A stretch of 64,000 bases of DNA from Streptomyces roseicoloratus (GCF_004117935.1 NZ_SDOY01000061.1:1-64000), one strand, 5' to 3'. Numbered from the stretch's first letter, positions 9,500-18,449 are shown. Program-made: numbers and translations. The notes: generated by a model from the sequence alone, not told the origin.

Positions 9500-11118
9500 G
9501 CACTGTGACCAACACCAAGAAGGCGCCCGCCGGAGAGCGGATCGCCGACTGGGCCGACGGCCGCCTGGGGATCTACACGCTGGCCAAGGCCAACATGCGG
9601 AAGATCTTCCCGGACCACTGGTCCTTCATGCTGGGCGAGGTCTGCCTCTACAGCTTCCTCATCATCATCCTGACGGGCGTCTACCTGACGTTGTTCTTCC
9701 ACCCGTCGATGAACGAGGTGGAGTACGTCGGACCGTACGTCCCGCTCCAGGGACAGCTGATGTCCGAGGCGTTCAACTCGACCATGCACATCTCGTTCGA
9801 GGTGCGCGGTGGTCTGCTCATCCGGCAGATCCACCACTGGGCGGCGCTGATCTTCCTCGCCGGCATGTTCGTGCACATGATGCGCGTGTTCTTCACCGGC
9901 GCGTTCCGCAAGCCGCGCGAGATCAACTGGCTGTTCGGCTTCCTGCTGTTCTTCCTGGGCATGTTCACCGGTTTCACCGGCTACTCGCTCCCGGACGACC
10001 TGCTCTCCGGCACCGGTGTCCGCTTCATGCAGGGCGCGATCCTGTCCGTGCCGATCGTCGGCACGTACCTGTCGATGTTCCTGTTCGGCGGCGAGTTCCC
10101 CGGCGGCGACTTCGTCGCCCGGTTCTACTCGGCGCACGTGCTGCTGCTCCCGGGCATCATGCTCGGCCTGGTGGTCGCGCACCTCATCCTGGTGTTCGTC
10201 CACAAGCACACGCACTTCGAGGGCCCCGGCCGCACGAACAAGAACGTCGTCGGCATGCCGCTGCTGCCCGTGTACATGGCCAAGGCCGGAGGCTTCTTCT
10301 TCCTGGTCTTCGGTGTCATCGCGGTCATCGCGGCGGTCGCCTCGATCAACCCGATCTGGGCCCTCGGCCCGTACCGCCCGGACCAGGTGTCCACCGGCGC
10401 CCAGCCCGACTGGTACATGGGCTTCGCCGAGGGTCTGATCCGTGTCATGCCGGGCTGGGAGATCAACCTCTGGGGCCACACGCTGGTCCTGGGCGTCTTC
10501 ATCCCGCTGGTGATCTTCCCGCTGGTGCTCGGCGCGATCGCGGTCTACCCGTTCATCGAGTCCTGGATCACCGGCGACAAGCGCGAGCACCACATCGCGC
10601 AGCGCCCGCGCAACGCCCCGACGCGCACCGCCTTCGGCGTCGCCTGGATCACGGCGTACATGATCATGCTCGTCGGTGGTGGCAACGACCTCTGGGCCAC
10701 GCACTTCCACCTGTCGATCAACGCGATCACCTGGTTCGTCCGGATCTTCTTCTTCGCCGGACCGGTCATCGCGTTCATCATCACCAAGCGGATCTGCCTC
10801 GGCCTCCAGCGCCGGGACAAGGACAAGGTGCTGCACGGTCGCGAGTCCGGCATCATCAAGCGCCTGCCGCACGGTGAGTTCGTCGAGGTCCACCAGCCGC
10901 TCAGCCAGGGCGAGCGCTACAAGCTCACCGCCCACGAGCAGTACGAGCCGGCCGAGCTGCCGCCGGCCGTCGACGAGAACGGCGTGGAGCGCAAGATCGG
11001 CCGCCTGCAGAAGCTCCGGGTCAAGCTGAACCAGGGCTACTACGGCGCGGACAACCAGGTCGCCAAGCCGACGGCGGAGGAGTTCCGGGAGATCGAGAGC
11101 GGCCACGGCCACCACTGA
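9496..11118 (+). CDS. qcrB: Cytochrome b subunit of the bc1 complex
   Basis: Membrane cytochrome b of 540 aa carrying two b haems and the quinol sites. Haem ligands lie in helices around IRQIHHWAALIFLAGMFVHMM and in SAHVLLLPGIM followed by HLILVFVHKH. The Qo-site motif reads PDWY, the actinobacterial form of PEWY. A hydrophilic C-terminal tail of about 120 residues is typical of the phylum. The ATG at 9496 overlaps the qcrA stop; an open frame continues upstream but only as an out-of-frame reading of qcrA. Confidence 0.97.
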   Translation: MSTVTNTKKAPAGERIADWADGRLGIYTLAKANMRKIFPDHWSFMLGEVCLYSFLIIILTGVYLTLFFHPSMNEVEYVGPYVPLQGQLMSEAFNSTMHISFEVRGGLLIRQIHHWAALIFLAGMFVHMMRVFFTGAFRKPREINWLFGFLLFFLGMFTGFTGYSLPDDLLSGTGVRFMQGAILSVPIVGTYLSMFLFGGEFPGGDFVARFYSAHVLLLPGIMLGLVVAHLILVFVHKHTHFEGPGRTNKNVVGMPLLPVYMAKAGGFFFLVFGVIAVIAAVASINPIWALGPYRPDQVSTGAQPDWYMGFAEGLIRVMPGWEINLWGHTLVLGVFIPLVIFPLVLGAIAVYPFIESWITGDKREHHIAQRPRNAPTRTAFGVAWITAYMIMLVGGGNDLWATHFHLSINAITWFVRIFFFAGPVIAFIITKRICLGLQRRDKDKVLHGRESGIIKRLPHGEFVEVHQPLSQGERYKLTAHEQYEPAELPPAVDENGVERKIGRLQKLRVKLNQGYYGADNQVAKPTAEEFREIESGHGHH

Positions 11119-11153
11119 TCACCCGACCGCCTGAGCCGGTCGTCGCCACGGCG

Positions 11154-11187
11154 AGAGCCCCGTCCATTCGATGGACGGGGCTCTTTG
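11154..11187 (+). terminator. Terminator after qcrB
   Basis: A perfect 14-bp stem (11154-11167 with 11171-11184) with a 3-nt loop, followed by TT, ends the ctaE-qcrCAB operon. Confidence 0.85.
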
Positions 11188-11253
11188 CCGTCCCCGGAGA
11201 TCGATAGGGTGGGAGACGACCTCGCAGTCCCGTACGTACACACAGGAGCGACC

Positions 11254-12318
11254 ATGAGCGCTGTGCACCCCGCTGGAGGCGACACCGCGGCGGGCCGCTC
11301 CTGGCCCGCCCTGCTGAACGGCCTCCTCGAAGGCCGTGACCTGTCCGCCGACGACACCGCCTGGGCGATGGACCTGATCATGCGCGGCGAGGCGACCGAC
11401 GCGCAGATCGCCGGGTTCATGGTGGCCCTGCGGGCCAAGGGCGAGACGGTGGCGGAGATCTCCGGTCTCGTCCGGACCATGTACGAGCACGCCAACGTCA
11501 TCGAGGTGCCGGGCCCGTCCGTCGACATCGTCGGCACCGGCGGCGACGGGGCCAGGACGGTGAACATCTCCACGATGTCGTCGATCGTGGTCGCCGGCGC
11601 CGGGGTCCGCGTCGTCAAGCACGGCAACCGCGCCGCCTCCTCCGCCTCCGGCTCCTCCGACGTCCTGGAGAAGCTCGGCATCAACCTGAACCTCACCCCC
11701 AAGCGGGTCGCCGAGGTCGCCGAGGAGGCGGGCATCACCATCTGCTTCGCCGTGAAGTTCCACCCCTCGCTGCGGTACGTCGCCGCCGCCCGCGGCCAGC
11801 TCGGCATCCGCACCACCTTCAACGTCCTCGGCCCGCTCACCAACCCGGCCAAGGTGCGCGCCCAGGCCGTCGGCGTCGCCGACGCGCGCATGGCGCCGAT
11901 CGTGGCCGGCGTGCTCGCCGACCGCGGGAACTCCGCCCTCGTCTTCCGCGGTGACGACGGTCTGGACGAGCTGACCACCACCGGCACCTCCCGGGTGTGG
12001 GTGGTCCGGGACGGCGCCGTCCGCGAGGAGCGCTTCGACCCGCGGGACGTCGGCATCGAGCCGGTGACCCTCGACGCCCTGCGCGGCGGCGACCCCTCCC
12101 ACAACGCCGACGTCGCCCGCCGGCTGCTCTCCGGCGAGACCGGCCCGGTGCGGGACGCCGTGCTGCTCAACTCGGCGGCCGCGCTGGTCGCCCTGGAGCC
12201 GGGCGGGGGCACCCTCGCGGAGCAGCTGCGGGCCGGCATGGACCGGGCCGCCGAGTCGATCGACTCGGGCTCCGCCCGCCGCGCCCTGGAGCGCTGGATC
12301 GCGGCCAGCAACGCCTGA
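11254..12318 (+). CDS. trpD: Anthranilate phosphoribosyltransferase
   Basis: Transfers phosphoribose from PRPP to anthranilate, the second tryptophan step. It has 354 aa, normal length. Motifs are [14 protein letters not shown] (PRPP loop), [15 protein letters not shown] and [12 protein letters not shown]. The ATG at 11254 follows a CAGGAGCG Shine-Dalgarno. Unlike in enteric bacteria it is not beside the other trp genes; trpEG is 27 kb away in this window. It sits next to the bc1 operon, as in mycobacteria. Confidence 0.97.
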   Translation: MSAVHPAGGDTAAGRSWPALLNGLLEGRDLSADDTAWAMDLIMRGEATDAQIAGFMVALRAKGETVAEISGLVRTMYEHANVIEVPGPSVDIVGTGGDGARTVNISTMSSIVVAGAGVRVVKHGNRAASSASGSSDVLEKLGINLNLTPKRVAEVAEEAGITICFAVKFHPSLRYVAAARGQLGIRTTFNVLGPLTNPAKVRAQAVGVADARMAPIVAGVLADRGNSALVFRGDDGLDELTTTGTSRVWVVRDGAVREERFDPRDVGIEPVTLDALRGGDPSHNADVARRLLSGETGPVRDAVLLNSAAALVALEPGGGTLAEQLRAGMDRAAESIDSGSARRALERWIAASNA

Positions 12319-12417
12319 CCGCGGGTGAACGGCACATGGCGGCCGTGAACGGCACGTCGCGCCCCCGTCCCGGATGCCGGACGGGGTTGCGTCGTCGTGA
12401 CCGTCTGTCATAGGTTC

Positions 12418-12536
12418 TGGACCAGGTCATGAGTGACAGCGACAAAGCCCCGGCTGGCTGTCCGGCAACCCTCCGTCCGTGGCGGGGTGCCCCGGGTGAA
12501 GACCAGGCCGCACGAGCAGAAGCCTGCGGCAAGCGC
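12418..12536 (+). ncRNA. SAM-IV riboswitch
   Basis: The conserved SAM-IV core is readable: GGTCATGAGTGACAGC, GCCCCGGC, CCGGCAACCCTCC, GGGGTGCCCCGGGTGA, GACCAGGCC, and the 3' element CTGCGGCAAGCGCGG used in the pseudoknot. This class binds S-adenosylmethionine and is typical of Actinobacteria. It lies in the 405-nt untranslated region between trpD and the class V aminotransferase and should repress downstream expression when SAM is high. Confidence 0.9.
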
Positions 12537-12551
12537 GGACCCCTGCGCACA

Positions 12552-12576
12552 CCCTGGGGTCCTTGGTCCTCTAGGG
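12552..12576 (+). promoter_or_regulatory. Possible riboswitch expression platform hiding a Shine-Dalgarno
   Basis: CCCTGGGG (12552-12559) can pair with CTCTAGGG (12569-12576), counting two G-U pairs. That would cover most of the AGGGAG ribosome binding site of the micro-ORF. Read from the sequence; not folded by software. Confidence 0.4.
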
Positions 12577-12587
12577 AGCGTTGTCTC

Positions 12588-12608
12588 GTGAGCAAGCGAA
12601 TGCGTTAG
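12588..12608 (+). CDS. Hexapeptide micro-ORF (MSKRMR) after the SAM-IV riboswitch
   Basis: GTG-AGC-AAG-CGA-ATG-CGT-TAG has a strong AGGGAG ribosome binding site 9 nt upstream and ends 115 nt before the aminotransferase start. Its position after the aptamer suggests a regulatory leader peptide. It contains an internal Met codon and two Arg codons. Function inferred from position only. Confidence 0.45.
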   Translation: MSKRMR

Positions 12609-12723
12609 GGCCTCCGGCCCCTCTCTCCACCTCGACACCCCGTCCGCGGCACCCCTCCGCTCGCTGCCGTCCACGGGCCCTCGTACGCCTTTTCGCGCCC
12701 CTTTTATGCCGGGAGACACCGTC

Positions 12724-14220
12724 ATGTCCGCACGCCCGAACGCCGTCGTCACCTCCTCCGCCGTCACCTTCGCCGCCGTCACCTCCGCCGTGTCCGCCGC
12801 CCCGGTCGACTCCGCCGCCACCCCGGTCCCCGCCGCCGCTCCGGCCGAGGCCGATCCCTGCTGCGACGCCCCGCTGCCGGTGCTCGGCCGGGACGTCACC
12901 GTCCCGCTCGTCACCGGCGGCGAGGTCACCTACGCGGCGCTCGACTACGCCGCCAGCGCCCCCGCGCTCCAGCGCGTCTGGGACGACGTGGCCGCCTACG
13001 CCCCGTACTACGGCAGCGTCCACCGCGGCGCCGGCTACCTCTCCCAGCTCTCCACCGACCTCTTCGAGAACAGCCGCGCCGCCGTCGCCGAGTTCCTCGA
13101 CTGCCGCCCCGGCGACCAGGTCGTCTTCACCCGCTCCACCACCGACTCCCTCAACCTGCTCGCCCAGGCGGTCCCCGCCGACTGCCAGGTCTTCGTCTTC
13201 GAGACCGAGCACCATGCCTCGCTCCTCCCGTGGAGGGACGCCCGGGTCACCTGCCTCGACGCGCCGCGCACCCCGGCACAGGCCGTCGAGACCCTGGAAC
13301 GCGCGCTCGCCGACCGCGACCCCTACGGACCCGCCCTGGTCTGCGTGACCGGCGCCTCGAACGTCACCGGCGAACTCTGGCCGGTGCGCGAACTCGCCGC
13401 CGCCGCGCACGCGCACGGCGCGCGGATCGTCCTGGACGCCGCCCAGCTGGCGCCCCATCACCCCGTTTCCGTACGGGACCTGGACGTCGACTGGGTCGCC
13501 TTCTCCGGGCACAAGCTGTACGCCCCGTTCGGCTCCGGCGTGCTCGCCGGGCGCGCCGACTGGCTCCAGGACTCCGAGCCCTACCTCGCGGGCGGCGGCG
13601 CCTCCCGCACGGTGGCCCGCCGGGCCGACGGTGGTGTGGACGTGGAGTGGCACACCACCGCGGCCCGGCACGAGGCGGGTTCGCCGAACGTCATCGGCGT
13701 CTACGCCATCGCCTCCGCCTGCAAGGCGCTCACCGAGGCCGGCTTCGACTCCCTCGTCGCCCGCGAGCGGCACCTGATCGCCAGGGTCCGCGAGGGCCTG
13801 GCCGAGGTGCCCGAGGTCCGCGTCCTCTCCCTCTTCGGCGACGACGCCCCCCGCGTCGGCGTCATCTCCTTCGTCGTGGAGGGCTGGAACAGCTCGCACT
13901 TCGCCGCCGCCCTCTCCGCCGAGTACGGCATCGGCGTCCGCGACGGCCTGTTCTGCGCCCACCCGCTGGTGCGCACCCTGCTCGGCAGCGACCCGCAGGA
14001 CCCGGGCGAGTGCGGCGCCCCCGAGGCGGCCCCCGGCGAACTCGACCGGACCTCGTCCGGGGGGACCCCCGTCCTCAACGCCATCCGGGTGAGCTTCGGC
14101 GCGGGCACGCCCGACGAGCACGTGGAGCGCTTCGTCGGCGCGGTGAAGGAGCTCGTGCGGGACGGCGCCCGGTGGAAGTACCGCACCGAGGACGGCCGCT
14201 GCGTCCCGGACCGCGGCTGA
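12724..14220 (+). CDS. Class V aminotransferase / cysteine desulfurase-like enzyme under SAM-IV control
   Basis: A 498-aa PLP enzyme of the SufS/selenocysteine-lyase type. About 60 N-terminal residues rich in A, S, V and P (with a CC pair) precede the fold-type I domain. The PLP lysine is in WVAFSGHKLYAPFG, the cofactor aspartate in VLDAAQLAPH, and the HHASLLPW segment is typical. The usual IscS/SufS catalytic cysteine loop is not obvious; GLFCAHPLVR is a candidate. SAM-IV control suggests a role in sulfur amino acid metabolism, such as cysteine or methionine turnover, but the substrate is unknown. The ATG at 12724 is preferred over the one at 12706 because GGGAGA lies 7 nt upstream of it. 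The unrelated C-terminal insert (about 420-450) is variable. Confidence 0.8.
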   Translation: MSARPNAVVTSSAVTFAAVTSAVSAAPVDSAATPVPAAAPAEADPCCDAPLPVLGRDVTVPLVTGGEVTYAALDYAASAPALQRVWDDVAAYAPYYGSVHRGAGYLSQLSTDLFENSRAAVAEFLDCRPGDQVVFTRSTTDSLNLLAQAVPADCQVFVFETEHHASLLPWRDARVTCLDAPRTPAQAVETLERALADRDPYGPALVCVTGASNVTGELWPVRELAAAAHAHGARIVLDAAQLAPHHPVSVRDLDVDWVAFSGHKLYAPFGSGVLAGRADWLQDSEPYLAGGGASRTVARRADGGVDVEWHTTAARHEAGSPNVIGVYAIASACKALTEAGFDSLVARERHLIARVREGLAEVPEVRVLSLFGDDAPRVGVISFVVEGWNSSHFAAALSAEYGIGVRDGLFCAHPLVRTLLGSDPQDPGECGAPEAAPGELDRTSSGGTPVLNAIRVSFGAGTPDEHVERFVGAVKELVRDGARWKYRTEDGRCVPDRG

Positions 14221-14246
14221 CCCTCACCCGTTCGAGTGATACGCGA

Positions 14247-14280
14247 GAAGCCGGCCTCCCGCGGGGGAGAGGCCGGCTTC
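14247..14280. terminator. Bidirectional terminator
   Basis: A perfect 12-bp stem (GAAGCCGGCCTC at 14247-14258 with 14269-14280, 10-nt loop) separates the convergent aminotransferase and AsnC-domain genes. Confidence 0.8.
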
Positions 14281-14331
14281 GCCGTCGTGTCGTGTCCTGT
14301 CCGGGGTCCCGGGCGGTCCGCCGTACGGCTC

Positions 14332-14613
14332 CTACGACTCCAGGCCGATGGCGAAGGCCGCGTCCAGTTCGTGCTGCGAGTAGGCGCGGAAGGCGACGTG
14401 GGTGTCGGTGGCCTCGACGCCGGGGATCTTGGAGATCTGGCCGGGGATGATGTCGGCCAGGTCGTCGTGGCGCCCGACCCGGACCATGGCGATCAGGTCG
14501 TAGGTGCCGGTGACGGAGAAGACCTCGCTCACCGAGTCGATCGCGGCGATCGCCTCGGCGATCTCGGGGATGCGGTCCACGCTGGTCTTGATGAGCACGA
14601 TCGCGGTGATCAC
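14332..14613 (-). CDS. Stand-alone Lrp/AsnC ligand-binding (RAM) domain protein
   Basis: A 93-aa protein consisting only of the RAM domain of Lrp/AsnC regulators, with no helix-turn-helix. The beta-alpha-beta pattern is seen in MITAIVLIKTSVDRI, SVTGTYDLIAMVRV and ISKIPGVEATDTHVAF. Such domains bind small ligands, often amino acids, and oligomerise, so it may modulate full-length Lrp proteins. The GTG start overlaps the rhomboid stop (GTGA), placing it second in a two-gene operon. A GAGGGAG Shine-Dalgarno precedes it. Confidence 0.9.
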   Translation of the reverse strand: MITAIVLIKTSVDRIPEIAEAIAAIDSVSEVFSVTGTYDLIAMVRVGRHDDLADIIPGQISKIPGVEATDTHVAFRAYSQHELDAAFAIGLES

Positions 14614-15353
14614 GGCTGGCTTTCTCCCTCGGTGGCCGCGGCTGGTGGCTTCACCTTATCGCCACGCCCGTAGCGGGCCCACGCGTAGAGGAAGCCCAGC
14701 GCGAAGCCGATCACGTGCGCCAGGTAGGCCACTCCGGGCCCGGACCCGGCGGAGCGGGCCGCCAGCCACTGCAGCGCGAACCAGAAGACCAGCACGATCC
14801 AGGCGGGGAAGCGCAGCGGCAGGAAGAAGAGGAAGGGGAAGAGGCTGGTCACCCGGGAGCGCGGGAAGAGATAGAGGAAGGCGCCGAGCACGCCCGAGAT
14901 CGCGCCCGAGGCCCCGACCAGCGTCTGCTCCCCGTCCGCCTGGCCGCCGTGCGCCGCCGCGTAGCCGGCCAGCGCCAGATACCCCACGCCCAGGTAGAAC
15001 AGGCCGAATCCGGCCGGGCCCATCCGCTCCTCGGCCATGGCGCCGAAGACGTACAGGAACAGCATGTTCCCGAGCAGGTGCAGCCAGCTGCCGTGGACGA
15101 AGAGCGCGGTCAGCGGGGTGAGCAGGGCGCGCGGCTCGCCCCGGGTGAGCTCGGCGGGGATGACGCCCCAGCGCTGGAAGTACCCGCTCTGCGCCGCCAG
15201 CAGCTCCTCGCCGGTGCCGTGTCCGGGATGCAGTCCGGACACCGGGCTCACGGCGAAGAGCAGCACGCAGCAGGCGATGAGTCCGTAGGTCACGGTGGGC
15301 CCGCCGCGGGCGCCGCGCCAGGCGCCGAGGGCCGCGCTCCGCCAGTCGATCAT
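14610..15353 (-). CDS. Rhomboid-family intramembrane serine protease
   Basis: A 247-aa polytopic membrane protease with about six or seven helices. Catalytic motifs are GASGAISG (S149) and HVIGFALG (H213); HGSWLHLLGNMLFLYVFG is the conserved helix 2 region and the loop R is in MAEERMGP. It would cleave other membrane proteins inside the bilayer; its substrate is unknown. The ATG at 15353 begins MIDWRSAALGAWRG; upstream in-frame sequence is not family-like. CATGAT 6 nt upstream may be a leaderless -10. Confidence 0.92.
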   Translation of the reverse strand: MIDWRSAALGAWRGARGGPTVTYGLIACCVLLFAVSPVSGLHPGHGTGEELLAAQSGYFQRWGVIPAELTRGEPRALLTPLTALFVHGSWLHLLGNMLFLYVFGAMAEERMGPAGFGLFYLGVGYLALAGYAAAHGGQADGEQTLVGASGAISGVLGAFLYLFPRSRVTSLFPFLFFLPLRFPAWIVLVFWFALQWLAARSAGSGPGVAYLAHVIGFALGFLYAWARYGRGDKVKPPAAATEGESQP

Positions 15354-15504
15354 GGACAGATCATGGCGTACCGGGGCCCACCTGGACAGAGTGCCTCGCC
15401 GTGACACGGGGTACCCGCGAGGCCGTAGGGTGACAGGCAGTACTCCCGCAGTTCGACGGCGCACCGCGGGCCCGTAAATCCTCGTACGGAAAGAGGACGG
15501 CACG

Positions 15505-15747
15505 ATGACGACGGTTCCCCTGCCGACCGCCGAAACCCGCTGGCGCTGCACCCTCTGCGGCAATCTGACCCGCTTCGACGTGACCCGCTCGTCCAAGGTC
15601 GTCGAGTACGTCCATCTGGACCTCGCCGGGGAACCCAAGGTCGAGGAGCGCGAGGTGGTCAGTGAGACCATCGAGTCGGTCCGCTGCCGCTGGTGCAACG
15701 CGGTGGACCAGATCGAATTGGTGGACAGGCCGGGCGCCGCTTCCTGA
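15505..15747 (+). CDS. Small zinc-ribbon protein, function unknown
   Basis: An 80-aa protein with two CxxC knuckles, CTLC near residue 14 and CRWC near residue 62, that together could bind one zinc. The segment between is acidic with many Val and Glu. A GAAAGAGG Shine-Dalgarno precedes the ATG. It lies between the rhomboid operon and the NYN-domain gene, 43 nt before the latter, so the two are probably co-transcribed. A short zinc ribbon beside a putative RNase suggests a nucleic-acid role, but this is only contextual. Confidence 0.8.
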   Translation: MTTVPLPTAETRWRCTLCGNLTRFDVTRSSKVVEYVHLDLAGEPKVEEREVVSETIESVRCRWCNAVDQIELVDRPGAAS

Positions 15748-15790
15748 GGAGCGGCCCGGCGAGGGCGAGACAGGGAGTGGGTGACGGATC

Positions 15791-17155
15791 GTGGAGCAGC
15801 CCGCGCACGGTGCCGGGCCGGAAGGCTCGGCAGACGGCGCTGCCGAGGCGCTCGACCGACCGCTGCCCGAGGCCGTACGCCGCAAGGTCGTCGCGCTCGT
15901 CGCCGACGCCTTCGGCGGTCTGACCGTCACCGAGCTGCCCGCCGCCCTGCGTCAGTACGCCCGCTTCACCGCCTCCCGCCGGGCCAAGTTCGCCGGGAAC
16001 GCGATGGCCGCCGCCCTCGAGGGCGATCCGCTGTTCCGGCAGCGGATCGGGGAGCGGTTCAAGGAGTCGCAGCCCGAGCTGGCCGGCGCCGTCGAGTCCG
16101 GCGCCCCGCCCGCCGCCGCCGACCCGGTCGACGTGGCCGCGGCGGCGTACGTGCTGCGCCCGCCCGGCTGGGGCAAGCTCGTGGCCGCGGCGGGCGAGGA
16201 GGCCGAGCGCGCCGACGCCGAGCGCGCCGACGAGGCCGGCCGGCGCGAACTGGAGCGGCTGCGCGAGGAGGTCGCGGCGGCGAAGGAGCGCGCCAAGGCC
16301 GAGACCGAGCAGCTGCGACGCGACCTGGAGGCCGCCCGCAAGGAAGCCGAATCGCTTCACCGCAAGCTGCGCAGCGCCCAGAGCGACGTCAAGCGCGGCG
16401 AGGCCGCGCTGCGCCGCGTCCAGGCCGAGATCGACGCGGCGCGCACCGAGGCCGCCGCGCAGGTGTCCGCCGCCGAGAGCGAGAGCCGGCGCCTCAAGGC
16501 CCGGCTCGGTGAGGTCGAGGCGGCCCTGGAGGCCAGCCGGCGGGCCGCCCGCGAGGGCCGTTCGGTCGAGGACATGCGGCTGCGCCTGCTCCTGGACACG
16601 GTGCTCGACGCCGCCCAGGGGCTGCGCCGTGAACTCGCCCTGCCGCCGGTGTCGACGCACCCGGCGGACACGGTGGACGCCGTGGAGCCAGGCCGGATGT
16701 CGCCGAAGGACATCGCGGCGCGCGCCCTGTCCGAGACGGACCCCGCACTGCTCGACCAGCTGCTCGAACTGCCCCAGACGCACCTGGTGGTGGACGGCTA
16801 CAACGTGACGAAGACCGGCTATCCGACGATGCCGCTGGAGAAGCAGCGGCTGCGGCTGCTCGGCGGGCTGTCCGCCCTGGCGGCCCGCTCGGGCGCGGAG
16901 GTCACCTGTGTCTTCGACGGGGCCGAGCTGGCGGCCCCCGTGCTGCTCGCCCCGCCGCGCGGCGTGCGGGTGCTGTTCTCCAAGCCCGGCGTCACCGCGG
17001 ACGAGTTGATCCGTCAGCTGGTGCGCGCGGAGCCGCCCGGCCGTCCCGTGGTGGTGGTCTCCACCGACCGGGAGGTGGCCGACGGGGTCGCCAAGTCCGG
17101 TGCCCGGCCGGTCGCGTCCGCATTGTTGCTGAAGCGCCTTTCGCGCCTCTCGTGA
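15791..17155 (+). CDS. NYN-domain (YacP-like) putative RNase with coiled coil
   Basis: A 454-aa protein with a C-terminal NYN/YacP (DUF901) PIN-like nuclease domain, residues about 330-454. It starts at THLVVDGYNVTKTGYP, with acidic residues in VTCVFDGAE and VVVVSTDREVAD that fit a metal site. Residues about 125-270 form a long alpha-helical coiled coil rich in A, E, K and R. The N-terminal part has a helical domain containing YARFTASRRAKFAG. YacP (Rae1) in Bacillus is a ribosome-associated endonuclease; whether this protein acts likewise is inference. The GTG start at 15791 fits codon bias; no strong alternative is seen. Confidence 0.85.
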   Translation: MEQPAHGAGPEGSADGAAEALDRPLPEAVRRKVVALVADAFGGLTVTELPAALRQYARFTASRRAKFAGNAMAAALEGDPLFRQRIGERFKESQPELAGAVESGAPPAAADPVDVAAAAYVLRPPGWGKLVAAAGEEAERADAERADEAGRRELERLREEVAAAKERAKAETEQLRRDLEAARKEAESLHRKLRSAQSDVKRGEAALRRVQAEIDAARTEAAAQVSAAESESRRLKARLGEVEAALEASRRAAREGRSVEDMRLRLLLDTVLDAAQGLRRELALPPVSTHPADTVDAVEPGRMSPKDIAARALSETDPALLDQLLELPQTHLVVDGYNVTKTGYPTMPLEKQRLRLLGGLSALAARSGAEVTCVFDGAELAAPVLLAPPRGVRVLFSKPGVTADELIRQLVRAEPPGRPVVVVSTDREVADGVAKSGARPVASALLLKRLSRLS

Positions 17156-17286
17156 CGTCTCGTCATGTACGACGGCTTTGCCGGGTAATGCCCGGTTTCT
17201 GATCCGCAGAGGGTCAAGTGACCGCTACTGCCTGTGGGATGCGCGTAAATAATGTGTTGAGCGGGCCAGATTTTGCCTGTGGGGAT

Positions 17287-17316
17287 TTGAACTGATCACA
17301 AGATGGTCACTAGGGT
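17287..17316 (+). promoter_or_regulatory. Promoter of the first NlpC/P60 gene
   Basis: TTGAAC, an 18-nt spacer and TAGGGT match the HrdB consensus well. The start codon is about 100 nt downstream, leaving a long 5' untranslated region. I looked for a c-di-AMP (ydaO) riboswitch there and saw no convincing core. Confidence 0.6.
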
Positions 17317-17420
17317 CGGGCCTCGAACCTGCGCGCGGTTGATCATCCATCGGGGATGACGGCGCGGGTCCCGCCTGCCGCTGCCCGGTTGGCGGCTGGA
17401 GGAAGAAGGAGATCGCCTTC

Positions 17421-18449
17421 GTGGCGTCCCACCGTCGTCCCAAGCAGCCGAGCCGCGCCCGTGTGACCGTGCTCACCGCGACCGCCGCCGCGGCCGTCGC
17501 GCTCTCCGCCCAGTCCGGTGCCCAGGCGGCCCCCAAGCCGAAGATCGACGAGGTCAAGTCGAAGGTCGACAAGCTGCACCACGAGGCCGAGGAGGCCACG
17601 GAGCAGTACAACCTCGCCGAGGAGCGCCGCGGCAAGCTGCAGAAGGAGATCAGCGCCCTCCAGGACAAGGTGGCCCGCGGCCAGCAGGAGCTCAACACCC
17701 TGCGCGGCCAGATCGGTTCGGTCGCCACCGCCCAGTACCGCTCCGGCGGCATCGACCCGGCGCTGCAGCTCTTCCTCTCCTCCGACCCGGACACCTACCT
17801 CGACAAGGCGTCCGCGATCGACCAGCTCGGCGCCAAGCAGGCCGACGTGCTGCAGTCCATCCAGACCAAGCAGCGCACCCTCGCCCAGCAGCGTGCCGAG
17901 GCGACGACGAAGCTCGCCGACCTCGAGGACGTCCGCAAGACCCTCGGCGAGAAGAAGAAGAAGTACCAGGGCAAGCTCGCCGAGGCGCAGAAGCTGCTCA
18001 ACACCCTGACCGCCGCCGAGCGCGCCAAGATGCAGCAGGACGAGCAGCGCGCCAGCCGCGCCGCCGGCGACCGCGTCGACCTCGGCAACGAGGTGCCCGC
18101 CTCGCAGCGCGGCGCCGCCGCCCTCAGCGCGGCCGCCACCCAGCTCGGCAAGCCCTACGTCTCCGGCGCCGAGGGCCCCAACTCGTACGACTGCTCCGGT
18201 CTGACCCAGTGGGCCTACCGCCAGGCCAACGTCAGCCTGAGCCGCACCACCTACACCCAGCAGAACGACGGCGTGAAGATCGGCCGCAGCCAGCTCAAGC
18301 CGGGCGACCTGGTCTTCTTCAACAACCTGTCGCACGTGGGCCTCTACGCGGGCAACAACACCATCCTGCACGCCCCGAAGCCGGGCGCCGTGGTCCGCTA
18401 CGAGTCGATGGACTACATGGGCACCTTCCAGTTCGGCGTCCGCGTCTGA
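17421..18449 (+). CDS. NlpC/P60 peptidoglycan hydrolase with coiled coil (RipA-like)
   Basis: A secreted D,L-endopeptidase of 342 aa that cuts stem peptides in the cell wall. A signal peptide (about residues 1-36, ending near AQAA) is followed by a coiled-coil region (about 40-215) and the NlpC/P60 domain (about 230-342). Catalytic residues are C258 in YDCSGL, H305 in LSHVGLY and H317 in ILHAPKPG. Coiled-coil NlpC proteins are often autoinhibited or recruited to division sites. The GTG start follows AAGGAGA. The next gene is a paralog. Confidence 0.95.
   Translation: MASHRRPKQPSRARVTVLTATAAAAVALSAQSGAQAAPKPKIDEVKSKVDKLHHEAEEATEQYNLAEERRGKLQKEISALQDKVARGQQELNTLRGQIGSVATAQYRSGGIDPALQLFLSSDPDTYLDKASAIDQLGAKQADVLQSIQTKQRTLAQQRAEATTKLADLEDVRKTLGEKKKKYQGKLAEAQKLLNTLTAAERAKMQQDEQRASRAAGDRVDLGNEVPASQRGAAALSAAATQLGKPYVSGAEGPNSYDCSGLTQWAYRQANVSLSRTTYTQQNDGVKIGRSQLKPGDLVFFNNLSHVGLYAGNNTILHAPKPGAVVRYESMDYMGTFQFGVRV

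Noticed and set aside
8836..11115. Large antisense open frame opposite qcrA and qcrB
   Set aside because: Same shadow effect; overlaps two unmistakable genes.
12581..13348. Open frame beginning inside the micro-ORF region (MSREQANAL...)
   Set aside because: Out of frame with the aminotransferase and proline-rich shadow composition; the MSKRMR frame has the better ribosome binding site.
17156..17420. Possible c-di-AMP (ydaO) riboswitch before the NlpC/P60 gene
   Set aside because: Such switches often precede actinobacterial wall hydrolases, but the conserved core was not recognisable here.
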